From Serpula lacrymans var. lacrymans S7.9 (Eukaryota; Basidiomycota; Agaricomycetes; Boletales; Serpulaceae), in NCBI RefSeq assembly GCF_000218685.1, contig NW_006763297.1, forward strand, positions 1,888,249-1,952,248: DNA of 64,000 bases, written 5' to 3'. The position numbers and the translations under genes are program-made. The stretch's first letter is position 1; each line of letters begins with the position of its first letter. Below, piece after piece: positions 26,337 to 37,451 of this stretch. Under the pieces are notes generated by a model that saw only the letters and a program-made list of their open reading frames with translations, searched no databases and was not told where the DNA came from.

Positions 26337-27787
26337 ATGGCAGCTTACTATGCGGACCCATCAGCAATGATGGCGCAAACTTCTTCCTCGCATACCCACC
26401 CCCGTCCGAGTGATCTGGGCACACATTCGCTCAATGGACCCAGTCTATATGACATTCCGACCGATTCTGAGAATGAAGCCGAGGTGGATGAGTTGGATTC
26501 AGACTCGGAGGTGGATGTAGATATGGATGCGAACACATCTAATGCTGGCCCGAAGAAGGGAGCCCGCAGGTCTGGAGAACGCACTCCTGGGACCACTCTG
26601 TTGCCCTCAACGCGTCTTGACAACATATTGCAAGGGGATGGTGCGGCCTCTCCGTTTCGTTCTGAACAAGGCGTCACTTACGACAGAAAATTTCTTGTTT
26701 TCCTCTAGGTGTCACTGGTAACCTCATAATGTCAAAAGAAGCATCATTCGTGCTTTCAATCGCTACAGTATGTCACGATATTCATTGCGTCTGTTCCCAT
26801 GTTTAGACTTGCCTTCCTCTGCCGACAGGAGGAATTTATAAAGAGAATGGCCCAAGCAGGTCAGCGTCAAGCAGCTGCAGCACGGCGGAATACCGTGGTC
26901 TATAAAGATATGGGTATGTTCATTACTTCACGCGATGTCCCCTGCTGACGTTTTGGACAGCATCATCCATCCAACAATATCAAGAATTCATGTTTCTCGA
27001 AGGCAAGTTTAACCCTGCCTGTATTCTTTGATTACCTTTTGAAGGTTCACACTATTCCCCAGATATCATTCCGCGGCCCATATCGCTTTCAGAAGCATTG
27101 GCCAGACGAGCACAAAAGGAGAAAGAGCGTCTTGAGGAAGACCCAGCTCTAGCTTCTGTTCCACAAGACCTGCCACCACCATCTGTCTCCGTATCCCACG
27201 CAGCACAAGCCAAGGGTAAAGGCAAGAGTAAAGCAGCGAACGGTAAAGAGAGAGACACCGAAAAAACGAGCTCCACGAGCCAAAACAAAAAAGACACTGT
27301 CAAACGAGATGGCAAAGGGAAAGCAAATGCTGTCGACAGCAAGGACGAGAACGCGAGTACCGGGGTCACGAAAAGTGTTAGCAGGAGGGCTAGTCGAAAT
27401 ACGAGGGCTTCACGCGATTGGATGGACGTTGATGCTGAGCCAGCACCCGAAGATGTTGCCATGAACGGAATATCGCATCCCCCACCCCCAGACCCTATTA
27501 TAAAAACCGATAAATCATCTATTTCCATACAAAATTCCGTTTCTCATGATCCGGAATCGTGCAACACCATCCAGGAATCACATAACCATGACCCTACATC
27601 TTTCGACCAAAATTCAACTTGGCCTGGTCAGTATACTGGCCCAGCAAGTGGGTTCTTACAGGAGAATCCCAAGATTGTCTCATATGCGCAGGATACTCCT
27701 AGGATTGCTTCTCTTCCCATGAATCCTGGCCGTACAATTTACTCGCAACAACTTCCTAATCGTTCTGAGAACGGTTTAAACCGGTAA
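26337..27787 (+). CDS. Histone-fold protein, CBF/NF-Y (Dpb3/CHRAC-like) type
   Basis: Five exons (26337-26640, 26709-26767, 26829-26913, 26961-27002, 27063-27787) give 404 aa. An acidic N-terminus precedes a histone fold at about residues 88-165: T-R-L-D-N-I-L-Q-G-D, then M-S-K-E-A-S-F-V-L-S-I-A-T-E-E-F-I-K-R, and Y-K-D-M-A-S-S-I-Q-Q-Y-Q-E-F-M-F-L. This resembles the CBF/NF-Y/archaeal-histone group, nearest to Dpb3/POLE4/CHRAC subunits, which pair with a second histone-fold partner in DNA polymerase epsilon or chromatin remodellers. The long Lys/Ser-rich tail is disordered. The first donor (GTGCGG at 26641) was chosen by length and phase and is not certain. The fourth intron has a GC donor, GCAAGT. 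Confidence 0.75.
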
Positions 27788-28177
27788 CATATAATTACTG
27801 TATCGTCATCGACTGTATTTGCTAGATATCCATCGAGAAACTCTGGAGGTTTACACAACTTATAGCACAGTATTAATTCAGCTGTCTTTTTTCATTGCCA
27901 CACTACAAAGGGATTTTATCTTATCTTATCATTTTATAGTTTGACCGCTTGTGCTCAGGTTGTCACTGAGTCAGGTCCATCTGATTCACTTCCAGTGAAA
28001 TATCAGCTCGAAATCCAAGTCTGTGCTATATACGTAGGTTACACGCACTTCGGAACTGATTTCTTGGATACACCAATCTGGCGATTATTACGCAGTATAC
28101 ATTCTGCATCTAATAATCTTATCTATCAAACGCCGTGTACTCGTTCCCTTTACTTACGTTGCACTCCTTTTCAAAGC
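27788..28177. other. Intergenic, histone-fold gene to oxygenase
   Basis: 390 bp between two plus-strand genes. Nothing recognisable apart from a TTATC-rich run near 27916-27933. An open frame from 27941 continues into the oxygenase, but the ATG at 28178 fits the family start best. Confidence 0.45.
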
Positions 28178-29695
28178 ATGTCAGGACTTAAGCCAAGCTC
28201 GCTGCCGATCATCGACATTACGCCATATTTAGTTGGGCATGATAACGACGGCCGCCAATCTGTTTCCGCTGCTATCCACTCGGCTTGCGTCGAGTACGGT
28301 TTCTTCTACCTCGATATCTCCAAATATGTGGATCCTTCCGAGCCAGAGGAGCTGACGCGACTAGCAAGGAAGTTCTTTGCCTTACCACAGGAGGAGAAGG
28401 ATAAGATCAGCCTGAAGAACCAAGATCTTGCCAGAGGTTAGTCTTTGTACTATCGACCATGGCATCATTCCTGACTGATGCGTTGTAGGTTATGCCAGAC
28501 TGAAAGAGAATGTTACAAATGGAAAAGCAGATAATCATGAAGGGATCGACTTTTATCGTCTAGTGGAGAATCCCGATAAGACAAAACCGCTTTGGGGGGA
28601 AAATCAGTGGCCTGTTGTTCCTGGTTTTCAAGAGAAGTATAATGTCTGGGTAGACAAGATGAAATCTCTGGGGTTGATCGTAATGGAAGCGTGTGTTTAC
28701 TTCGTGCTACAACTTAGACCAAGCTCTCATGTTGACTGTCTAGAATGGCAAATGGGCTTGGAATGAGTCCAGAGGAGTGGAAAGGGTTACGTGCTCAGGT
28801 TGACGATAGTTTCTGGGTCATGCGTACTATTGGTATGCTATTTCTGCAATGCACTGAGAATGTAATTGAACTGTGGGTCTTTAGGATATCCACCGCTTCC
28901 AAATGATCACGATGGATTCTCATGCGGTGCACACAAGTACAGACAAGCCCTCTTTCTAGATCGCACGTACCACTAACTACATATCACGCCCAGGGACTAT
29001 GGATGTCTAACGTAAGGTATTTACTAGACCTCTCTCGCTCGATTGCCTACCCCTTCCCTCCCTTAGGTTTTTGTATGCCGATCCGACACCTTCCGCACTA
29101 CAGGTATTTTTACGAACACCAGGTGTGACTACAGTTCAGCAAGACGATCTACCATTAGAACATGGTGGAGAGGAAGGCATATGGATCAACGCAGATCCGA
29201 TTCCGGGCTGTGTGGTGTGCAATGTCGGTGAAAGTAAGTAGCGTCGAACGATACGATATAACGACAAGCTACTTACTCGAGGCCTTTTAGTGTGGGAGCT
29301 CTGGACAAATGGCTTATACAAGAGCACGTTGCATCGAGTGGTGCATCGAGGTTCAAATTATCGGTAACGGTTTTCTCCTCTGTTCAGTCGCCAGTATCTG
29401 ACATATTCATATTGCGCTAACCAGAGTCTCGTACGATATTCCGGTTGTTCAATATTTGTGAACTGCGGCTGACCCGTTCTCTAGGATCCCTTTCTTTTTC
29501 GAGCCCAACTTCAATGCAAATGTCGAACCTCTCGCTGCTGCGTTGCGTATCCAACAAAGGGAAGCGAACCAGCCTACAGGTGCATCGTCTTCCAACGATA
29601 AGACCTACCGATCTGTTATATATGGAGAATTCTTGATGAATAAGGTTGGAAACAATTTTTCGGTAGAAGGGGGGAAGGGCAAGTACGATCCATGA
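28178..29695 (+). CDS. 2-oxoglutarate/Fe(II)-dependent oxygenase (isopenicillin-N-synthase-like)
   Basis: Nine exons (28178-28436, 28489-28690, 28744-28832, 28885-28936, 28994-29011, 29067-29233, 29291-29363, 29425-29430, 29485-29695) give 358 aa. The N-terminal DIOX_N region shows L-P-I-I-D-I-T-P-Y and A-C-V-E-Y-G-F-F-Y-L. The iron-binding H-x-D is in G-A-H-K-D-Y-G, whose codons are split by an intron. The distal histidine is in T-L-H-R-V-V-H-R-G, and the 2-oxoglutarate-binding R-x-S is in Y-R-V-S-I-P-F-F-F. The substrate cannot be assigned; relatives act in secondary metabolism and catabolism. Exon 5 is 18 nt and exon 8 only 6 nt; skipping exon 8 would delete the R-x-S serine while keeping frame. 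Confidence 0.92.
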
Positions 29696-30011
29696 CCCAC
29701 GCTGCCAGTGCATATTATGTGCTCTTCGAAGAAGACGGCCTTTTACTCCAAAGAAACACTCCAATATTATTCATTTTTTCTCTGAAATCATACACTTTCA
29801 GCACAGAAGGCCAGGGGGCTGTTTGTTTGCACGCTGTATCCTTTAAAATTAACTTTTCCGTTCATTGTCTTTTGCGATTTTTTATCAGTCACGTGCACGA
29901 TCATATATTGACTTTTCCACTGACTCGGGCATGGGCATTCTGACTCGGGCACTGTATCTTCATCGATTTGCTACACCAGCGGGTATCTTCAGTAAAGCTC
30001 CACATAGAAAC
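29696..30011. other. Intergenic, oxygenase to Arc1-like gene
   Basis: 316 bp, AT-rich, carrying the promoter of the Arc1-like gene. The direct repeat GACTCGGGCA(TGG)GCATTCTGACTCGGGCA lies at about 29923-29951, just upstream of the start. Confidence 0.45.
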
Positions 30012-31615
30012 ATGTCTTTTGAAGCCAGTGTCGCTGGTCTTTTCTCCCCGATTAAGGATCTAGTCCTAAACGCAAACGAGAATGTGGGGAAAACAGAAAA
30101 CGATCAGGTGGAAGTTGCAGGATGGATAGCAAAAGTAGGCCAAGGTGATATTGTCAAACCAGAAGGATTGAAGGTGTGATAATCTCGTTGAATATCCAGA
30201 CCTATTTCGAACGCGATCGCTGAGTGGTACAACAATTAGGACCTTGATACTCAACTCATTCCACGCACATATCTCGTTAGCAATTACCTGACTGCAGCAG
30301 ACGTTGCGCTCTACGGCGCCCTCCACCCCGTTCTGGTATGTATCATGTATCTGCTATGATAGCGATGTTTATACAATCCTCTTTCTTGTAGTCCCAGTTG
30401 CAACCTCCTCAATATTACTCCCATCCTGCGCTCACGCGTTATTTTGATCACATTCAATCACGTCCTTCTGTACGGACTGCCGCTGAAGCGCTGTCTCCTG
30501 CCTTCTCAGTTGTAGCTTTCGATCTCGACAATGCGCCTGCACCCGAACGCAAAGCTGAGCCATCAAAGAAGAAGGAAAAGGCACCCAAAGCCCAGGCCTC
30601 AGAATCTGTCGCTGCAAAAGAGCCCGAGAAGGCAGCAGAAGCAGACGCGAAACCACAAAAAGAGAAGAAAGAGAAGAAAGAAAAAAAGAAAGATGCTGCG
30701 CCTACTGAAGAATCTGGAAAGAAAAAGGCTGGCGGTGGCGGGAAGGCACCAGCTGAGGATGCTGGTGAACCTGTACCTTCTATGATCGACCTTCGAGTCG
30801 GCCACATCATTGATAGTAAGTATATAATTATCTTCCGAGGAATAATCTGACCAAATCACCGATAGTCAAAAAGCACCCAGACGCGGATGGTCTCTATGTT
30901 GAGGTGCGTTGGTGTAGTCTTTACTAGTGGAATTCTGATCTGACATTTACCTTAGCAAATAGATATTGGAGAAGAAACAGGTCCCCGAACGGTTGTTTCT
31001 GGGCTTGTCAACTATATTCCTATCGAAGAAATGCGGGATAAATACTTGGTGGCAGTGGTAAATCGATAAACGGACGATTCATATATATGAAACTCACATG
31101 ATTTGATAGTGTAACTTGAAGCCCGCTAACATGCGAGGTGTGAAGAGCTTCGCCATGGTCCTCTGCGTATGTATAAATCCATGCGTTGAAAGTACTTTGG
31201 TTGACCTGATATTGTAGGCATCATCAAAAGAAGGAAAGGAAGGAGGCATCGAGTTAATCCAACCACCACCTAATTCAAAACCAGGAGAGAGGGTATTCTT
31301 CGAGGGATCCGAGTATGAAAGTACGTCTACAGAGTACATCACTCAGCTCATTGTGATCTAATGGAGTCTCTTAAATAGATGCTACCCCGATATCCCAACT
31401 GAACCCAAAGAAGAAAATCTTTGAGACGATACAGCCAGGTACATCATCTTATCTAGTACCTTGTTTATCCACATGCTTATCTTCATCCAGGTTTCATCAC
31501 TCTTGATACCAAGGAAGCCGCTTGGGTAAATCCAGCGACCAAGTCTGTACATCGAATTCGCACAAAGGACGGGATATGTGTAGCGCCAACACTTATAGGG
31601 GCATCATTGTCATAG
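30012..31615 (+). CDS. ARC1: Arc1/AIMP1-like tRNA-binding aminoacylation cofactor
   Basis: Nine exons (30012-30173, 30240-30335, 30392-30815, 30866-30903, 30956-31057, 31110-31166, 31218-31320, 31379-31438, 31491-31615) give 388 aa. Yeast Arc1 binds tRNA and tethers methionyl- and glutamyl-tRNA synthetases in the cytosol. The domain order matches: a GST-C-like N-terminal domain (to about residue 140), a Lys/Glu/Ala-rich linker that binds tRNA, and a C-terminal EMAPII/OB-fold domain starting I-D-L-R-V-G-H-I-I-D. The OB part shows K-K-H-P-D-A-D-G-L-Y-V-E, R-T-V-V-S-G-L-V, N-L-K-P-A-N-M-R-G-V-K-S and the closing P-T-L-I-G-A-S-L-S. Its stop is 60 bp from the convergent permease stop. Confidence 0.92.
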
Positions 31616-31675
31616 ACGTAATTTCGTGTATCAGCTCGAAGCTAGTGGCTGTTGTGTACTTAGAAAATATATACT

Positions 31676-33819
31676 CTACAATACACTGTGATCCTGTTTT
31701 TCATCGTACGACGTTGATTCGCTGCTACTATCGATGTTGGAAATGGGTCCTGTGAACCATTTTCGTGCAGACAGCACCCACGACAAAGAGGCGAAGACGA
31801 AGACGGCCATGACGAGAACAATTGCGTAGTCTATGCCCATTAAAGCATTATATCAACATAAAATGAGGGCTAGTGCTGGTCACTTACTCATCGTTTCTGC
31901 AGTCGTAGATTGGCTCGCTGGGAACAGTAGCATGACTACCATGAATGCCACCCAAACGATTGCAGTGATACCAATAGGGGTTGACCAGCGGCCTAGGTTA
32001 AATGGTCCAGGGACAAACTTCTTCCGACCCGATGTGATACGAAAGTAGACGGGTGTCACATACGAAATGTACAGGCCAATTACAGACGCTCTAATGTGAA
32101 ATGTTCAGCGGTATAGCAGAGCAAGCGATAGAAACACACCGACGAGACAAGAGAATTAAAGGCAGCTGCAGAAAACGATAGAACACCACACACAGCGGAC
32201 GCGGCCATGACAAGCCACACTGCATTGACAGGTGTCTGGGTACGCTTGTCGATTTTCTTCCACCAACGGGACCCAGGAAGCGCATTGTCTCTGGAAAACG
32301 CAAATATAACTCTAGATGCATCAACGCCCTGCGAGCAACCGCACATATACTGAACAAAATATCAGTTGAATGGGCAACATCGAAATAAGCATAAACATGC
32401 CTGGACAAGGGCGATAAGAAACCAGAGGGCCAACGCGCCCTTCTTTCCTAAAGTGTTCAGAAAGACTTGACCCATGGGCAATGTCAATTTCGTTTGAAGG
32501 ATTTCGTCCACAGAAGTTGTTGCGAAGGATGCCGCCATGTAATATATCCACCCAAAGATCTCAGTGGCTGCGACACTAACCACGATTGCAATTGGCGCTG
32601 CCCGTGCTGCTCCAGCAGTTTCTTCTGATATATGAGCGGCTGAATCATCTGAAAGCAGAATTGAAAAAAAAATGAGCTACATTTGGCGGGATAGCTGACG
32701 AATGCGAAAGGAAAATCAGGCTTACAACCCGTTAAAGACCACATAGGAGAAGTGAATGCCATGATGAATGCCCAGACATCTACAAAATATCAGCGAAACT
32801 GACTTTCAACGGAATGATTTATATGCACTATTTGACCACCCAGTACTATTCTCGAATTCTGTGAAGGCAACTTTGGCAGAAACTCTGTTTTTCCTAGCGC
32901 AGACGAACAGTCCTACAACAGCTGCAATCAAAGTCCCCACTGTAAAGATGATCAGGACGGTCTAAGATAGACTAAACCAAAGATCCTCACTAGTGAGTAT
33001 CACAGACAGAAGATTGATCCGTGCCAACGTTCGAGTTGCTGTTGAGCAAATTATGCCTTGGGTTGCAAAAATAGCCACCAAGATGCCAAAAGTTGGACCC
33101 GACCCCAATGTGACAGCGCCGTCGGTGGCCATAGTTATTCCTGATGTGATCATTTCGGCACTACTCTATCGTGTAAGAGCAGGGAAATAACGATACAATA
33201 CACATTACCAAGTATATCCTATCGAGCATACTAAAGTTATTTGACCAGTGATATTGGCCCATCCTGTAATCCAGCTAGCAAGAGCGGAATGTTTGGTGGA
33301 TGCCATTTTAGCTGAAAAGTAATATAGACCAGCACTTGTCCTGTTTATCTTGTCAGCGCTTATTTACCATCCACATTAGAGACATGATAACGAACGGCAT
33401 GGACGATGCTAGTTCCGCCATTGAAGCGGCTACACACATGATAAAAAAACAGGGGATAAACCATCCCCAAATCATCGCAAAGTGACCACCTGATACATAA
33501 GAAAATCAGCGATGAGTTTAAAAAATGATATGTATTGATCGTGACCAGAATTGAGAGGGAAAGAATATCCTGTGGTGACACCAGAAGAGACGGCCATAAT
33601 CGAGAGAGAAAAACAAATAGTTTCAATCAGCTGCGCCGGAGAAGGTCTCAGCAGTTCATCAACAGAAATTAAATGGCTAGAGCTTACTGAGAATTCACGC
33701 TGAAATTCACTTTTATACCCGAGTTTCCTCAGAAGAGCATTGTCAGACCGATGGAGAACTTCCGTCATACCATCGTTGCACTCTTCATTCGCGACGTTGG
33801 TATTCGAAAACTTGGACAT
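31676..33819 (-). CDS. Amino-acid/GABA permease (APC superfamily)
   Basis: About ten exons on the minus strand encode a polytopic transporter of about 520-530 aa. It resembles the fungal GABA/choline permease branch (Uga4/Hnm1-like) that imports amino acids or 4-aminobutyrate at the plasma or vacuolar membrane. Blocks include S-G-V-T-T-G-Y-S-F-P-L-N-S-G in TM1, S-A-G-L-Y-Y-F-S-A in TM3, W-I-T-G-W-A-N-I-T-G-Q, then S-P-M-W-S-L-T-G-Y, H-I-S-E-E-T-A-G-A-A-R-A-A-P, F-A-F-S-R-D-N-A-L-P-G-S and F-N-L-G-R-W-S. The exon joins near 33000 (a very short 42-nt candidate intron) and 32650-32720 are less certain. The C-terminus ends at the TAG at 31676-31678. Substrate specificity is inference. Confidence 0.9.
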
Positions 33820-34175
33820 CACAGAGTCAATTGCGCAGAATGAAGAAGAGCCGAAGAGTCGGATACACAGAAGGGCGTCATATCGGTGGTATATAGCAGG
33901 CTTTAGAAGTGACACTGCAGCACCTCGAAAAAATTCCCAAGATGATAAGACTTGAAGGCACGGGGTTACGCTTAACTTTCCTTATCTATATCTCCATCCT
34001 GATGATGATTTGTGTTCTTGTGAACTGACAAGAGATTGTGGAACTAAAATAGTAAAACCCGCCCGAAAAACCATGGAGTTAACCATGATATTCGCTGCCT
34101 TTGAATTGAGTTTTGTACTCCGCATATCCGGCGTTCTCCTGCTCTGCTCAACTTTTTGAGTGTACAACTTTTGTC
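33820..34175. other. Divergent promoter region, permease and mitochondrial L6
   Basis: 356 bp between divergent starts. No clear TATA box or operator was recognised. Confidence 0.45.
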
Positions 34176-34873
34176 ATGGTATTTCGGCCAGGGCTCAGCA
34201 ATGCCCTCCGTCATTTCAGCTCTACAGCGCGGGCTTGTTCACACACGTCCCACATTGGAAAAGCACCAATCCAATTTCCATCCACTGTAACTCTTACACA
34301 AAGTGCTACTTCCCTATCTGTCAAAGGACCTTTGGGGTCGACTTCAGTTCCGCTTGAGTCCTACATGCAAATATCTTTTCCAGAGCCAGACACTTTGACT
34401 TTGGCTGTGGAGAATGCTGAAGAGAAGAAGCAGCGATCTATGTGGGGTTTAACGCGCACACTTATCAATAACGCGGTCGTTGGAATGACGGAGGGTTTCA
34501 CTGTGCCTCTATACTTGGTTGGTGTGGGATACAGAGCTGTGCTCGAGGATGATCCAAGAGGCACAACAGATGGAGGAAATGGTCAACGGTTGAACATGAA
34601 ACTTGGATTCTCGCATACCGTTTTTGTGTCTATCCCATCTTACATCAAAGCCGAAGTGCCTTCACCGACAAAAATTGTTTTGAGCTGCACGGATAAACAC
34701 CTGTTAGGTCTCTTTGCTGCTAAAGTCAGGAAGTGGCGACCACCAGAGCCATATAAGGGCAAGGTTCGTACATTGGTATGCTCATACAGTCTTTGGTAGA
34801 CTGAACATCTGTTTTTTAGGGCGTGTTCATTGGAAACGAGCAAATACGTATTAAAGCTGTTAAAAAGAAATAA
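34176..34873 (+). CDS. MRPL6: Mitochondrial large-subunit ribosomal protein uL6m
   Basis: Two exons (34176-34763, 34820-34873) give 213 aa. The N-terminus (R/S/T-rich, few acids, hydrophobic) looks like a mitochondrial presequence of about 20-25 residues. After it comes bacterial-type L6: H-I-G-K-A-P-I-Q-F-P, L-S-V-K-G-P-L-G-S, W-G-L-T-R-T-L-I-N-N-A-V-V-G-M-T-E-G-F, L-V-G-V-G-Y-R-A, L-G-F-S-H-T-V. The closing block W-R-P-P-E-P-Y-K-G-K-G is completed across the intron. Bacterial L6 is about 177 aa, so the extra length is the presequence and a small insert. It should sit near the factor-binding site of the mitoribosome. Confidence 0.95.
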
Positions 34874-35409
34874 TATGCTACAATGGGGCGCATTTTTGGA
34901 GATTACCGCGCACTAATTCACTCAATCATGCTTCAAGGACCTGTAACACTGGCCATCTTCGAGTGCCTTAGATTGGGTATCATTAATGACTCTTCATAGA
35001 TCACTACGGACTTGTCCCGTTGAATATCACGGTTCGTGTGCGTCAACATGGCTTACTATTACCAATGGGAGGAATGCTATCAATAGGCGAAAGTACTTGC
35101 GAGCTCCTGACACAACAGTATAGAGCTTATAGAGGTGTCGACCTGATATTGTGATATCATACTACGATTGTACGGTCTGATGCTAGTTCATGAGTGATTC
35201 AGTCATTGAGAAATGAGTGTACTTGTACCTAACCATAAACCGAAGCTGGCTGGGCGGCAACTCCGAGTAAATTACCTTTTTTGGTCGCTGCCCTCCGCCG
35301 TGCCGGTGAGCGACCGTAACTGCCAGACTCCTCAGCTGTACTCGTCTGCGTAGTTTCCAAGCGCAATTTGTCCCAGTATACTTGCTCCCGTCCTTTCATT
35401 TACACAGTC
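34874..35409. other. Intergenic, L6 to V-ATPase subunit c
   Basis: 536 bp between two plus-strand genes. No coding potential seen. The last 100 bp before 35410 are CT-rich, as expected for the leader of a highly expressed fungal gene. Confidence 0.5.
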
Positions 35410-36285
35410 ATGTCGTCAGACTTATGTCCTCCGTATGCGCCTTTCTTTGGTTTTGCAGGTGTTGCCTCCGCCGTGAGTTTTCCATCAGGCCTTTTTGACA
35501 AGTTTACTCGGCTCACCTTGGAGTAGATGATATTCAGCAGTATGAGCTTATTTTTTCAGTATAGCTTGCGCCATGATCACTAATCGGATTGTATTTGTAT
35601 CTAGCGGTTGGCGCTGCTTTTGGGACGTCGAAGGCTGGGATAGGCATTGCAGGGCTAGGGAGCTTTAAGCCAGAGTTGATCATGAAGGTACGTCTACGAC
35701 ACACCAGAGTCCTAGTCATGCAACTGTTGCAAATGTGTATTAATCATTGCATTGTCTCACAGTCTCTGGTCCCTGTGGTTATGTCTGGTATCATTGCAGT
35801 GTACGGCCTGGTAGTCTCCGTTCTTATTGCAGGATCACGTCCGTTATTGTTTCCCTACCCATACTGCTATGCATACTTACATCTAGACATGTCCAGTCCA
35901 TCCATCAAAAGACTACCCACTTGCCGCTGGCTTCATTCACCTTGGTGCGGGCATTTCATGTGGTGCGACAGGTATTGCAGCAGGTTACGCCATTGGCATT
36001 GTGGGTGATGCTGTAAGTTCCATGTCTTATAAAATATCACGAGTCACAAGATTCTAATCACACTTTCTGGTAATCTCATCAAGTGTGTGCGAGCCTACGT
36101 TCACCAACAACGTGTATTCGTTTCTATGGTCCTTATTCTCATCTTCGCAGAAGTTTTGGGTCTTTATGGGTATGCCTTATTCCATCAATGTCTGCTGATT
36201 TATTTTCTGATTATACTACTCATAAAGCCTCATTGTTGCCTTGCTGATGAATACGAGAGTTACGGGCCTTGCGGCATGCATTTGA
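35410..36285 (+). CDS. VMA3: V-type proton ATPase 16-kDa proteolipid subunit c
   Basis: Seven exons (35410-35472, 35527-35539, 35605-35687, 35763-35838, 35897-36012, 36084-36169, 36228-36285) give 164 aa, close to the 160 aa of yeast Vma3. The product forms the proton-carrying ring of the vacuolar ATPase. Four membrane helices are visible, starting Y-A-P-F-F-G-F-A-G. The proton-carrying glutamate lies in TM4 within [15 protein letters not shown]-x-G-x helix-packing motifs occur in A-G-I-G-I-A-G-L-G and [11 protein letters not shown]. Exon 2 is only 13 nt. The exon-5 acceptor at 35896 was chosen by phase and the [14 protein letters not shown] block. The paralogue Vma11 is a possible alternative name. 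Confidence 0.94.
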
Positions 36286-36436
36286 ATTTTGCTACCCTCG
36301 CTGTGTACTCGTACATATATCCTTCCCGGAAAACTATAATAATCATTGATTTCAGAATTCTTTGTGAGGACACAATGCGATGCTTACATTTGACCAAACA
36401 TATTATGAACATGCATCCTTCATCTCCTTTGTATTT

Positions 36437-37163
36437 TCATCTTGTGGGTCTTCGGCCCCTAGAAGAGGCCGATTCACCAGACGATGAGCTTGAAACAGAG
36501 CGACTGCGACTATCCCGACGAGGAACCCGTCTTCTTCTGTCACGCTCTCGGGATCGAGACGACTCTGAGTCAGAGTCGGAAGAGCTCGAATCTGAATCCG
36601 AGTCCGAGTTCGAGATGGATGATATTGAATCAGAACCTGAAGAGCTTGACGAGCTACCCGACCTGCCATGTCGTTGAGCAACACTGTCTTCTCAAACTGA
36701 AGTAACTCGGTTAGACCCACCTTTTAGCCTTCTTCCTTGCCTTGTCTTTGCCTTCAGCTTGACCACCCTCCCTCTCCTTTTCCTTTGCTTCTAATATTCG
36801 ATTCGCAGTCCCGCTTCTTCATAACACAATGACCATGAGCATCGTCACACAACTGAATAGATAAAAACACAGCTTACTTCGTCTTAAATTCCTCGGGAAC
36901 TTCTACAGAGGGTTTGCCTTCTGCTTTCATCTTTGCGAGCACCTTTGGGTTCTCAAGTTGTTGCGTGCGTGACGGCCGTGAGACGTACGGTCGAGTCGAC
37001 TTGCATTCGAAAATGAAATGGCCTGCAATCCTTTACTGTCAGTATTAGCGCCTGCATTGTAACCTGGCCGATAATTACCTGTGCCGAGGCATTTTTGGCA
37101 AATGGTGGAGGAGGATGAACGAGGATTGCTGTTTGCGCTGCGATGAGGTGCGTATTTCGACAT
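36437..37163 (-). CDS. ZCCHC10-like zinc-knuckle protein with SR-type tail
   Basis: Four exons (37163-37079, 37022-36878, 36813-36721, 36662-36437) give 182 aa. Near residue 22 is a CCHC knuckle, C-Q-K-C-L-G-T-G-H-F-I-F-E-C, followed by R-P-Y-V-S-R-P-S-R-T, the same arrangement as animal ZCCHC10. A helix with G-T-A-N-R-I-L-E-A-K-E-K-E follows. The last exon encodes a Ser/Asp/Glu-rich then Arg/Ser-rich tail, as in nuclear RNA-processing proteins. The molecular role of the family is poorly known; nucleic-acid binding is inferred from the knuckle. It is convergent with the V-ATPase gene and shares a 288-bp divergent promoter with the NTase-like gene. Confidence 0.82.
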
Positions 37164-37451
37164 TTTCTGTTGTCTAGCCTAAATATCGGTACGATTGTCA
37201 GAGGAGAGAGCTACTTCAAAAGTATCCGAGTCAATGTCGATGCGCACTGGCAGCTGCAAGGCTGAGATCGCTGGGACTCAAAAAGGGGGGCGCGGGAAAA
37301 GACACCGTTGCTCAGGTAATCATCCAAAAATGGGCAGTCCAAGTATAAAGGTCTATTCAGCTGCCATGAGGACTTGTAGGTCCATATCTGTGCAATGGCG
37401 CCTGCTTTTGGGGTTCTAGCCACAGATTATCATACCTGACCTGTTTCTGCC

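Noticed and set aside
26671..26708. Alternative 38-nt GC intron in the histone-fold gene
   Set aside because: Shorter than nearly all introns in the window; the 68-nt GT-AG intron from 26641 gives the same phase and a better family join.
36448..36705. Plus- and minus-strand Ser/Asp/Glu-rich frames over the ZCCHC10-like tail
   Set aside because: They are other-frame readings of the low-complexity last exon.
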